From: CAYRPO01 sp964426305
GTDB lineage: Bacteria; Patescibacteriota; Saccharimonadia; Saccharimonadales; CAIOMD01
DNA length: 18,622 nucleotides
NCBI GenBank assembly: GCA_964426305.1
Contig: CAYRPO010000012.1
Span: 1 to 18,622 of the forward strand
Direction of reading: 5' to 3'
Part shown: in pieces, positions 11,929 to 18,622 of the stretch
Layout of the letters: each line of letters opens with the position of its first letter
Numbering within the stretch: the stretch's first letter is position 1
Made by a program: the position numbers and the translations under genes
Notes under the pieces: model-generated
The model's database searches: none
What the model was told of the DNA's origin: nothing
Seen by the model: the letters and a program-made list of their open reading frames with translations, nothing else

Positions 11929-13767
11929 ATGGCAAAACAGCACGACGAACTATATGCAATGCGACACAGCTTGGCGCATATTATGGCTGACGCCGTTGGC
12001 CAGCTATGGCCACATGCGAAATTTGGTGTAGGTCCCGTTGTCGAGAACGGTTTTTACTATGATATCGATTTGGGTGATACGACAATATCGAACGATGATT
12101 TCACGACAATAGAAAAACGCATGAAGGAGATAATAAAGAGCAATGTTGCATTTGTTCGCTCAGAAAAATCGATTAGCGATGCGATTGCTTGGGCGAAAGA
12201 ATCAAATCAGCCATATAAAGAAGAGCTACTCAACGATCTTCAGCGTTCGGGTACCACAAGTGCGAAAGATATAGATTCGGAAGAGCTGGGATTGCCGGCC
12301 GATGGCGTAGCAAAGGTGACTGCGGTTTCGTTCTATACGAGCGGAAGTTTTACCGATTTATGTCGTGGTCCGCATGTAGAATCTACCAAAGAAATTGGTG
12401 CATTTAAACTGATGCGTGTCGCAGGGGCATATTGGCGTGGCAAGGATACAAATCCACAAATGCAGCGCTTGTACGGTGTAGCATTCGCCACCAAAGAAGA
12501 ACTTGCTAGTCATCTACATATGCTAGAAGAAGCCAAGAAGCGAGACCATCGTAAATTAGGGCACGAACTAGACTTATTTGTGTTCTCAGATCTGGTTGGT
12601 GCTGGATTGCCATTGTTTACTCCACGAGGGACTATTCTCAGAGAAGAATTAGGCCGTTTTTCGCAAGAGCTACAAGAAGCAAATGGATACCAGCGCGTGG
12701 CAATTCCGCATATTGCGAAAGCAGATCTTTATAGAACATCAGGACATTATGATAAATATCCGGAACGTTTTACTGCTACGAGCTTTGAGTCAGATACAGA
12801 GTTTATGATGAAGCCAATGAACTGCCCACATCACACACAGATTTATGCGTCACGCCCAAGAAGTTACCGTGATTTACCAATCAGATATATGGAGAACACT
12901 ATTGTTTACAGGGATGAAAAAGCGGGTGAGCTCCATGGCCTATCGCGCGTGCGCGCTGCTACGCAAGATGATGCGCATGTGTTTTGCCGCACCGATCAGA
13001 TAGAAGATGAATTTACGGCTATTATGACGATGATAAAAGACATGTACACGGTGTTTGGTATGGAATTCAAGGCACGCCTGTCGTTTAGGGACGATTCAGA
13101 TGCATACCTGGGTGACCCCGAAGTATGGGAAATGGCACAGGGTACGATAGAAGCAGTCGCTAAAAAACTAGACCTAGATTATTTTATAGAGGAAGGAGAA
13201 GCCGCATTCTATGGGCCAAAAATCGATATTATGGCGACAGACGCCCTTGGTAGAACTTGGCAATTAGCAACCGAGCAGCTTGATTTTGTGCAACCAGAAC
13301 GGTTTGGGCTTGAATATGCCGGTGATGACGGCAAGATGCATCGGCCAGTTATGATCCACAAGGCATTACTTGGCTCTGTTGAGCGTTTTTTGAGCGTATA
13401 TATAGAGCATACAGCTGGACGATTCCCGGTATGGCTCGCCCCAGAACAGATTAGACTGATAACCGTCAATCAGACTGACGCGATAGTATCGTATGCAGAT
13501 GACATCGCCTCACAAGCCAAAGCATTAGGCCTCAGGGTGTACGTTGATAATACCAACGAGTCTGTTGGCAAAAAAATTCGAGAATCAGAAAAAATAAAAG
13601 TGCCATATACGATTGTAATTGGTGAAAAAGAAGCCGAAAGTGGCGAAACAACACCGAGGTTACGATCCGACATGACCGTGCAGCCCGAAAAACCAATTAA
13701 AATAAAGAACTTTTTAAAGACCGTTTCCAATGAAGCACGGTCACGGGTTATCCATTCTTCGCTATAA
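11929..13767 (+). CDS. thrS: Threonyl-tRNA synthetase lacking the TGS domain
   Basis: 612 aa. It charges tRNA-Thr and edits Ser-tRNA(Thr). The protein begins directly in the editing domain (HSLAH, H13/H17; later DLCRGPHV at 143-150), so the ~60-aa N-terminal TGS domain of the E. coli enzyme is missing. The class II catalytic core follows: MNCPHH (zinc ligand C299), motif 2 VYRDEKAGELHGLSRVR (327-343), and DDAHVFC with H350 as a likely second zinc ligand. The anticodon-binding domain is at the C-terminus (from about 500, APEQIRLITV). The ATG has AAAGGAG eight bases upstream. A T-box and terminator directly upstream suggest induction by uncharged tRNA-Thr. It is followed at close spacing by the alkyltransferase-like, miaA, murT and gatD genes, which may share its transcript. 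Confidence 0.97.
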   Translation: MAKQHDELYAMRHSLAHIMADAVGQLWPHAKFGVGPVVENGFYYDIDLGDTTISNDDFTTIEKRMKEIIKSNVAFVRSEKSISDAIAWAKESNQPYKEELLNDLQRSGTTSAKDIDSEELGLPADGVAKVTAVSFYTSGSFTDLCRGPHVESTKEIGAFKLMRVAGAYWRGKDTNPQMQRLYGVAFATKEELASHLHMLEEAKKRDHRKLGHELDLFVFSDLVGAGLPLFTPRGTILREELGRFSQELQEANGYQRVAIPHIAKADLYRTSGHYDKYPERFTATSFESDTEFMMKPMNCPHHTQIYASRPRSYRDLPIRYMENTIVYRDEKAGELHGLSRVRAATQDDAHVFCRTDQIEDEFTAIMTMIKDMYTVFGMEFKARLSFRDDSDAYLGDPEVWEMAQGTIEAVAKKLDLDYFIEEGEAAFYGPKIDIMATDALGRTWQLATEQLDFVQPERFGLEYAGDDGKMHRPVMIHKALLGSVERFLSVYIEHTAGRFPVWLAPEQIRLITVNQTDAIVSYADDIASQAKALGLRVYVDNTNESVGKKIRESEKIKVPYTIVIGEKEAESGETTPRLRSDMTVQPEKPIKIKNFLKTVSNEARSRVIHSSL

Positions 13768-13775
13768 GGCAATGT

Positions 13776-14084
13776 ATGGATGGATTTGCTGATCGCGTAA
13801 GGGGGCTAGTGGGTGCTATTCCGTATGGACGGGTCATGGCATATGGCCAGGTAGCAGGCATGTGTGGCAATGCTCGATCAGCACGCATTGTCGGTGGCAT
13901 TGCGCATTACGGTGACCCAAATCTGCCATGGCATCGTGTTGTAAATAAAGCAGGAGGCTTGGCGAGCGGATATCCAGGAGGCAGGGCATCGCAACGACGC
14001 GACCTCGAGGGCGAGGGTGTGACTTTTGTTGAAAAAGACGGAGAATACTATGTCGACATGGCAAAGTTTATCTGGTGGCCGTAA
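13776..14084 (+). CDS. Alkyltransferase-like (ATL) DNA repair protein
   Basis: 102 aa, the usual length of stand-alone ATL proteins. These bind O6-alkylguanine in DNA, flip the base and hand the lesion to nucleotide excision repair without removing the alkyl group. The MGMT DNA-binding fold is evident: IPYGRVMAYGQVA at 15-27, the NARSARIVGG helix with the arginine finger region (32-41), and PWHRVV at 51-56. Trp52 replaces the active-site Cys of the PCHR motif, which defines ATLs. The start is eight bases after the thrS stop with only a weak AAGG site. The 3' end overlaps the miaA start by 35 bp. Confidence 0.93.
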   Translation: MDGFADRVRGLVGAIPYGRVMAYGQVAGMCGNARSARIVGGIAHYGDPNLPWHRVVNKAGGLASGYPGGRASQRRDLEGEGVTFVEKDGEYYVDMAKFIWWP

Positions 14085-14940
14085 TGTGCTAGCTGTTGTA
14101 GGACCAACAGCAAGCGGCAAAAGCGGTTTGGCTATGAAGATTGCCAAAACCTGGGGAGGCGAGATTATTTGTGCCGACTCTCGAACAATTTACAAGGGTC
14201 TCGACATTGGTACCGCAAAGCCAAGCCTTTACGATACAGGGCAGGTGCCTCATTGGGGTTTGGATCTAGTTGGTCCGGGTCAGTCGTATACCGCAGCTGA
14301 TTTTCAAGCCTACGCGCAGAAGTGCATTGAAGATATCCATACGAGAAAAAAGCTGCCAATACTTGTAGGTGGTAGTGGCTTGTATATCGATGGCGTTCTG
14401 TATGGCTATACATTTTCGGCGCCAAATCCCGAGATACGCAACTCTTTGCAGAACTGTTCGGTCGAAGACTTGCAGCAAAAAATTATAGACGCCGGTTTGT
14501 CGATGCCACAGAACGCACGCAACAAACGATATTTGATAAGTGCCATTGAGCGGGGTAAGAGCAAACCTGGTAAACAGGGTCTCATATCTGGATGTACTGT
14601 GGTTGGTCTTGATCCGCCAAAAGACTTGTTGAAGCAACGCATCGAGCAAAGACTAGATGAAATGCTACGGGCTGGCGTCGAACAAGAGATCGACTGGGCA
14701 CAGCGCCACTATGGCTGGGATGCTCAGGCACTCAATGGCGGCGTCTACAAGGCATTTCGTCCCTTTTTTGAAGGCAGCATAAGCCGAGATGATGTGGTAA
14801 ACGCTACCGTCCAATCTGACATGGCTCTTGCCAAAAAGCAGCGTACCTGGTTTCGGCGCCATGCTGCAGATGTCGTATGGTTTGAGAGCGCCGAAGATGC
14901 GTTTGACTGGCTACAAAAGTCACAGAATCAAGTACACTAA
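14050..14940 (+). CDS. miaA: tRNA dimethylallyltransferase
   Basis: 296 aa. It adds a dimethylallyl group to A37 of tRNAs reading UNN codons. The P-loop GPTASGKS is at 18-25; ADSRTIYKGLDIGTAKP (about 39-55) and LVGGSGLYIDGVLYG are family signatures. The C-terminal part carries the usual QRTWFRRH motif. The start at 14050 is preferred over an ATG eight codons upstream because GGAG (14040-14043) is six bases before it; it lies inside the end of the ATL gene. The protein is slightly shorter than the E. coli enzyme (316 aa). Two of the five tRNA loci in this window are Asp and Val, so its substrates are not among the local genes. Confidence 0.95.
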   Translation: MSTWQSLSGGRNVLAVVGPTASGKSGLAMKIAKTWGGEIICADSRTIYKGLDIGTAKPSLYDTGQVPHWGLDLVGPGQSYTAADFQAYAQKCIEDIHTRKKLPILVGGSGLYIDGVLYGYTFSAPNPEIRNSLQNCSVEDLQQKIIDAGLSMPQNARNKRYLISAIERGKSKPGKQGLISGCTVVGLDPPKDLLKQRIEQRLDEMLRAGVEQEIDWAQRHYGWDAQALNGGVYKAFRPFFEGSISRDDVVNATVQSDMALAKKQRTWFRRHAADVVWFESAEDAFDWLQKSQNQVH

Positions 14941-14948
14941 TAAGATAT

Positions 14949-16211
14949 ATGAAATACATCGCGCTTTGGGTTGGTAAATGTTCGTTAGTATTGCTTCGGT
15001 TGTTGGGCAGGAGGGGTGCAGCGTTTCCTGGTTTGTTGGCTGAAAAATTATGCCCTTCGTTTCTAGCACAGACGCTCCATACTTTGCCTCAAGGTGTTAT
15101 TGTCATTACTGGTACCAATGGCAAGACCACGACCACGAAGTTGGTGACGGCCATGCTGGGGAATGAGTATCGTGTGTTGACTAACCCGACAGGCAGCAAC
15201 TTTACTCGTGGCGTAGTGGCGACGGTTGTCGAGCAGTCAACCTGGAGAGGACACTTGGCCTATGACATTGCAATCTTAGAATTAGACGAAGCTTATGCCG
15301 TACATTTTGTAGATATCATAAAACCCAGAGGCGTAGTGCTGTTAAATGTCATGCGCGACCAGATGGATCGTTTTGCCGAAATCGATCATACTGCTCGCTT
15401 ACTGCATACCGTTGCACGTACTGCTCAGGACTTTATTGTCTACAATGCCGATGACCCAAGGGTCACGCATGCAGCACAAGACACTGCGGTTTCGCTTGTA
15501 CGGTTTGGTTCGTCAAAAAAGTTACGTAGTATATTTATCAACGATGATGAACTTCATAGTGCGCTAGAAAGTACTGAAAAAAACAGTGATCAGATACTTG
15601 ATTTCGAGCTCCAAGATTATGAAAACTCGAACGTAAAAATTCGAGCAAATACAGATATTATATCTGGTACGTTGACGCTCGAGGGTGCGCACAATGCACT
15701 CAACGCAACCGCAGCACTTGCAGTAGTTGGCACGTTAGGTGTTGACGTAAAAACATCATTTGAAATGCTAAAAACAATACATCCAGCCTTTGGTAGGGGT
15801 GAGCACATTTTTGTCGACGACAAAAAAATCGTTCTTCAGCTGGTTAAAAATCCTGGAGGATTTCGACATGTCTTGCGCGACGTAGAGTCGTATGATGCTT
15901 CTTCTGTTTTGGTTGCTATCAACGATGATTATGCAGACGGACGTGATGTCTCGTGGCTCTGGGATGTTCCTTTTGAAGTGTTGCAGGGTCAGCATATCTG
16001 GACATCTGGGATACGTGCGTACGATATGGCGCTGCGACTACAGTACGACGCATGCGTTGTTGACAGCATACAGCCCAGTTTGCAAAAGGCGGTTGACGCG
16101 CTGCTTGCCCAGGCTGCACCTCATGGTGTGGTTGTGGTGTATGCGACATACACGGCAATGCTTGACCTGCGAAGATATTTATCAACAATCACAGATGTGG
16201 AGGCAGTATGA
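14949..16211 (+). CDS. murT: Lipid II isoglutaminyl synthase, Mur-ligase subunit
   Basis: 420 aa. With GatD it amidates the alpha-carboxylate of D-Glu in the lipid II stem peptide, using ATP and glutamine-derived ammonia. An N-terminal hydrophobic stretch (about 5-20) may contact the membrane. The Mur-ligase P-loop ITGTNGKTTTTK spans 53-64, and NPTGSN and LELDEAY follow in the central domain. The C-terminal DUF1727-like part has KNPGGFRHVL and DGRDVSWLWDVPFE. The Cys4 zinc ribbon present in the central domain of Staphylococcus and Streptococcus MurT is missing; only scattered Cys are found. The gene begins eight bases after miaA without a clear Shine-Dalgarno and overlaps gatD by four bases (ATGA), so the subunits are translationally coupled. 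Confidence 0.93.
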   Translation: MKYIALWVGKCSLVLLRLLGRRGAAFPGLLAEKLCPSFLAQTLHTLPQGVIVITGTNGKTTTTKLVTAMLGNEYRVLTNPTGSNFTRGVVATVVEQSTWRGHLAYDIAILELDEAYAVHFVDIIKPRGVVLLNVMRDQMDRFAEIDHTARLLHTVARTAQDFIVYNADDPRVTHAAQDTAVSLVRFGSSKKLRSIFINDDELHSALESTEKNSDQILDFELQDYENSNVKIRANTDIISGTLTLEGAHNALNATAALAVVGTLGVDVKTSFEMLKTIHPAFGRGEHIFVDDKKIVLQLVKNPGGFRHVLRDVESYDASSVLVAINDDYADGRDVSWLWDVPFEVLQGQHIWTSGIRAYDMALRLQYDACVVDSIQPSLQKAVDALLAQAAPHGVVVVYATYTAMLDLRRYLSTITDVEAV

Positions 16212-16933
16212 AAAAGCAACTGCACATAGTTCATTTGTATGCTGCTGAGATGAATATATATGGAGACACTGGGAATAGGATAATTCTGCAACAACGACTT
16301 TTGCGCCGCGGCTTTAATGTGCATGTATCGGTTGTAGGTGTCGGCGATGATATCCCGAGTGATGCAAATCTTATCTTGGGCGGAGGCGGGCAAGATAAAG
16401 GGCAGGAGGCAGTCAGTGCGGATCTTATGCAAAAATCAGCTGACTTGCATCGTCTGCGAGACGCCGGTGTGCCGATGCTTATGATTTGTGGGATGTATCA
16501 ATTGTTTGGCGCATACTTTTTGACCCAAGAAAACAAAGAAGTGCCAGGCATTGGGCTTGTCGACGCACATACTGTCGCATCTGGCGAAAGACTTGTTGGC
16601 AATATCGTGACGCAGTCCATGCACGGAGAGCTGATTGGCTACGAGAACCATAGTGGCAGGACCTATTTGGGGCAACAAGCTCGACCGTTGGCAACGGTAT
16701 TGCAGGGCGGGGGCAATAACGGTAAAGATCATACAGAAGGACTGATTCAGCAAAATATCATCGGTACGTATATGCACGGTCCCGTATTGTCAAAGTGCCC
16801 AAAGCTTGCTGATTGGCTTTTGGAGCAGGCAATTTTGTGCGCTGGGTATGAAAAAACAGTGCTTGAACCCCTAAAAGATCTTGACAATGTTGCAGAAAAA
16901 GCAGCACAAATTGCAAAACAGCGACCTCGTTAA
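16208..16933 (+). CDS. gatD: Lipid II isoglutaminyl synthase, glutamine amidotransferase subunit
   Basis: 241 aa, normal length. It is a class I (triad) glutaminase of the CobB/CobQ type that supplies ammonia to MurT. The nucleophile is Cys94 in MLMICGMYQLFG, and the catalytic His is H190 in GTYMHGPVL. The N-terminus HLYAAEMNIYGDTGN is characteristic of GatD. It overlaps murT as ATGA, and GGAGG lies five bases before the ATG inside murT. The C-terminal tail (about 215-241) is charged and probably helical. No clear terminator follows; the next gene has its own promoter in the 44-bp gap. Confidence 0.94.
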   Translation: MKKQLHIVHLYAAEMNIYGDTGNRIILQQRLLRRGFNVHVSVVGVGDDIPSDANLILGGGGQDKGQEAVSADLMQKSADLHRLRDAGVPMLMICGMYQLFGAYFLTQENKEVPGIGLVDAHTVASGERLVGNIVTQSMHGELIGYENHSGRTYLGQQARPLATVLQGGGNNGKDHTEGLIQQNIIGTYMHGPVLSKCPKLADWLLEQAILCAGYEKTVLEPLKDLDNVAEKAAQIAKQRPR

Positions 16934-16962
16934 AATATTTGTGCGCATTTTTTGGTTCAGAT

Positions 16963-16971
16963 TGCTACAAT
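16963..16971 (+). promoter_or_regulatory. Extended -10 promoter for a leaderless transcript
   Basis: TG-C-TACAAT ends six bases before the ATG at 16978, placing the transcription start on or next to the start codon. The -35 region is weak. Confidence 0.65.
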
Positions 16972-16977
16972 AGAAAT

Positions 16978-17604
16978 ATGATCGAACAATTATTTGGATC
17001 CAAGACGCGAGTTAAGCTATTGCAGCTGTTCTACCAGAATCCAAACCGTTCGTTCTATGTACGAGAGATTACTCGCAAAATTGATGAACAGATTAATTCA
17101 GTTCGTCGCGAGCTTGCAAACCTTCTCAGTGTTGGTATCATTACATCCGACAATACAAATAACAAACTCTACTACGAAGTTGATCAGACATTTGAGCATT
17201 ATGAATCCTTGAGCAATATATTTGGCGGCAAGCCAGTAAAATCTGCAACAAAATCAACCAGAGCAAAAGTCGAACCACAGGTAACACAGGAAGCAGAAGC
17301 TGCCGCTTCGGATCCGTTTGTCGATGCCATCGCCAAGGCCGGCAACATTCGACTACTTGTATATACGGGCCAGTTTACGCTTGATGAGTCGCCAGGCGTT
17401 GATATTGTTATAGTTGGCGACGTCACCGTTTCAGCTATCGATCGAGCAATTGCTGATCTAGAGGCAGTAGAGAAAAAAGTCTTGCGGTATAGTGTTTTTC
17501 AGCCAGACGAATTCTTGTATAGACAGCAAGTAAATGATCGGTTTGTGTCAAATCTCGTCTTGGCAAAAAAAATTGTTATCATCGACAGGGATAATATTTT
17601 ATAA
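16978..17604 (+). CDS. Winged-helix protein with a C-terminal nucleotidyltransferase-like domain
   Basis: 208 aa from the ATG at 16978. A start 13 codons upstream is rejected because it would lie upstream of the -10 box. Residues 1-75 form a winged helix: GSKTRVKLLQLFYQNPNRSFYVREITRKID, then INSVRRELANLLSVGII as the recognition region, then the wing NTNNKLYY. A linker rich in Ala and Lys follows (about 83-110). The C-terminal part (about 113-208) has the alternating pattern of a nucleotidyltransferase-like fold (IRLLVYTG, VDIVIVGDV, LRYSVFQPDEFLYRQ), but the usual GSxxxGxxxxxSDxD motif is not intact, so it is probably a sensory or structural relic. A DNA-binding regulator is the likely role; the target is unknown. 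Confidence 0.8.
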   Translation: MIEQLFGSKTRVKLLQLFYQNPNRSFYVREITRKIDEQINSVRRELANLLSVGIITSDNTNNKLYYEVDQTFEHYESLSNIFGGKPVKSATKSTRAKVEPQVTQEAEAAASDPFVDAIAKAGNIRLLVYTGQFTLDESPGVDIVIVGDVTVSAIDRAIADLEAVEKKVLRYSVFQPDEFLYRQQVNDRFVSNLVLAKKIVIIDRDNIL

Positions 17605-17636
17605 TTGAAAGCTAGTGTCCTAAGGAGAATAATGAC

Positions 17637-18257
17637 ATGGAAATAGAGTTTTATGGTGCAAATTGTTTGCGTTTTGCGACCAACAAGAAGATACGCCTTG
17701 TTGTCGACGATATGCTTGAGGCTCATGGCAAAAAAAGCATTTCGACTGACCAGGACATAACGGTCTTTACGTCTACGAAGCATGCAGATGTTTCGAATCG
17801 TTTCATGATTGATACGCCAGGCGAGTATGAGATTTCAGAGGTTTCGATTTTGGGTATCCCTGCGGCTGCATTCCTGGATGGCGAGCCAAAAGTGAGCATC
17901 TACCGTATTCATATACAAGATTTTACAATTGGCATTATTGGTAACGCGAATCCAGCATTAACCGAAGAGCAACTAGAACGACTAGGCGTGGTGGATGTAT
18001 TGTGTATACCGGTTGGTGGCTTTGGCTATACACTGGATGGTCCAATGGCCGCTTCTCTTGTAAAAAAGATCGAACCAAAAATCGTCATACCAACTCACTA
18101 TGCCGAGTCGGGACTGACATACGAAGTGCCACAGGCTGGCGTGGATGATTTTCTCAAAGCGATGGGCGTAACAGATGTACAGCCAGTGAGCTCGTTGAAA
18201 CTCAAAGAGTCGGATATGACCGATAAGACCCAGGTCGTTGTATTAGGTGTACAATAA
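17637..18257 (+). CDS. Degenerate metallo-beta-lactamase-fold protein (UlaG-like)
   Basis: 206 aa. The overall pattern follows COG2220 Zn-dependent hydrolases of the UlaG type: IEFYGANCLRFAT at the N-terminus, IDTPGEYEISEVSI at about 58-71, IGIIGNANPALTEEQLERLG at about 99-118, and IVIPTHYAESG at about 144-155. The HxHxDH zinc motif is absent; the equivalent region reads STKHADVSNRF, with one His. A second His is kept in PTHY. Hydrolase activity is therefore doubtful. AAGGAG lies nine bases before the ATG. A four-codon frame starting at 17632 overlaps the start in another frame and has closer spacing to the same site, a possible tuning device. The gene follows the winged-helix gene by 32 bp and converges with rpmB. 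Confidence 0.85.
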   Translation: MEIEFYGANCLRFATNKKIRLVVDDMLEAHGKKSISTDQDITVFTSTKHADVSNRFMIDTPGEYEISEVSILGIPAAAFLDGEPKVSIYRIHIQDFTIGIIGNANPALTEEQLERLGVVDVLCIPVGGFGYTLDGPMAASLVKKIEPKIVIPTHYAESGLTYEVPQAGVDDFLKAMGVTDVQPVSSLKLKESDMTDKTQVVVLGVQ

Positions 18258-18287
18258 AACAACCGCGCTTTGAGGCGCGGTTGTTTT
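18256..18287. terminator. Bidirectional terminator between the MBL gene and rpmB
   Basis: Perfect 13-bp arms (18256-18268 and 18275-18287) with an AACCGCGC/GCGCGGTT core, a six-base loop TTTGAG, and A-tract/T-tract flanks, so it works in both directions between the convergent genes. It overlaps the stop codon of the MBL-fold gene. Confidence 0.9.
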
Positions 18288-18309
18288 ATGACAAAAATCG
18301 TTGACGAAA

Positions 18310-18501
18310 CTAGGCTAAAAGGCCTTTTTTCTTTAAGATGCGAATGGCCTGCGTACTGATACGCAGCTTGACCTTCTTGCCATCGACGACGATTGTTTTT
18401 GTCTGCAGGTTTGGCTTCCAAACTTTCTTGGTGTGGCGCTGCGAAAAGCTGACATTGCTGCCGTACTGTTTGCCTTTGCCCGTGATATCACATACTTGCA
18501 T
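18310..18501 (-). CDS. rpmB: Ribosomal protein bL28
   Basis: 63 aa. It is a structural protein of the large ribosomal subunit. The sequence begins MQVCDITGKGKQYGSNVSFS and continues with the conserved HTKKVWKPNLQ and the C-terminal KLRISTQAIRILKKKG; the length is normal for short bL28 forms. Only one Cys remains, so the zinc-binding version is not present. AAAGGA lies about eight bases before the ATG. A near-consensus promoter upstream gives a ~27-nt leader, and a bidirectional terminator follows. Confidence 0.97.
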   Translation of the reverse strand: MQVCDITGKGKQYGSNVSFSQRHTKKVWKPNLQTKTIVVDGKKVKLRISTQAIRILKKKGLLA

Positions 18502-18534
18502 GACTATATTCCTTTACTCTGACTTCAAAGAGTT

Positions 18535-18563
18535 ATTTTACAGAAAAAACTCTTATAGGTCAA
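18535..18563 (-). promoter_or_regulatory. rpmB promoter
   Basis: On the minus strand TTGACC (18563-18558) and TAAAAT (18540-18535), each one base from consensus, are 17 bases apart. The predicted start is near 18528. Confidence 0.85.
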
Positions 18564-18610
18564 GACTCTCTACCGGAGTGCCGCATGTTTACGGTATACT
18601 AAGGAAGCGT

Positions 18611-18622
18611 ATGATTTTAGAC
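18611..18622 (+). CDS. Start of an unidentified gene cut by the window end
   Basis: ATG at 18611 is preceded by AAGGA (18601-18605, five bases away) and by TATACT at 18595-18600. Only four codons (M-I-L-D) are inside the window, so no product can be named. Confidence 0.4.

Noticed and set aside
16939..16977. Upstream in-frame start for the winged-helix gene
   Set aside because: It would translate through the -10 box; the ATG at 16978 begins exactly at the conserved MIEQLFGS-type N-terminus and at the predicted transcript start.

Overview
The window looks like a compact bacterial chromosome of the Candidate Phyla Radiation, most likely a Candidatus Saccharibacteria (TM7)-type organism. This is inferred from the gene set, not measured: a divergent NrdR, a ThrRS without its TGS domain, MurT/GatD, QxxRW-type glycosyltransferases, degenerate MBL-fold and winged-helix proteins, many unrecognised secreted Ser/Thr/Asn-rich proteins, and very short or absent 5' leaders. 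UGA is a stop codon throughout.

Layout. (1) 1-3478: the 3' part of a tRNA-Asp(GUC) gene, then a ~3.4 kb integrated element. It carries a large serine recombinase with one or two small ORFs upstream (leftward), a divergent small HTH protein and a 335-aa HExxH zincin-like protein (rightward). It is bounded by a 10-bp direct repeat of the tRNA 3' end. To the right lie a strong terminator and an inverted remnant of the tRNA-Asp 3' end. (2) 3693-7161, leftward: three consecutive secreted or surface proteins. Two share a repeat built on TGxAxxxxNTTxGxAxSGxA, and the largest has a C-terminal membrane anchor. (3) 7395-7740: tRNA-Thr(CGU), a truncated tRNA-Gly copy and an intact tRNA-Gly(CCC). (4) 7810-9782: a small membrane protein and a membrane-embedded family 2 glycosyltransferase. 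(5) 9793-10224 leftward nrdR, then a short independent leftward transcription unit (10290-10514) with a probable 38-aa basic peptide. (6) 10584-11330: an ALG5/DPM1-like glycosyltransferase, followed by a convergent tRNA-Val(GAC). (7) 11430-11928: a regulatory region with a probable T-box riboswitch directly upstream of thrS. (8) 11929-16933: thrS, an alkyltransferase-like protein, miaA, murT and gatD, closely spaced on the plus strand. (9) 16978-18622: a winged-helix protein probably made from a leaderless mRNA, a degenerate metallo-beta-lactamase-fold protein, convergent rpmB (bL28), and the first codons of another plus-strand gene.

How the parts work together. Translation and its control dominate (five tRNA loci, thrS with a T-box, miaA, rpmB). 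Cell-envelope work is the second theme: the glycosyltransferases, the MurT/GatD lipid II amidation pair and the exported repeat proteins. The element at the left end is self-contained accessory DNA.

The most notable observations are the T-box candidate, whose UGGA bulge matches the U73 discriminator of the tRNA-Thr in the same window; the small serine-recombinase element with a zincin cargo; the repeat-protein operon; the 178-bp duplication that breaks a tRNA-Gly copy; and the recurrent placement of -10 boxes 6-10 nt before start codons.
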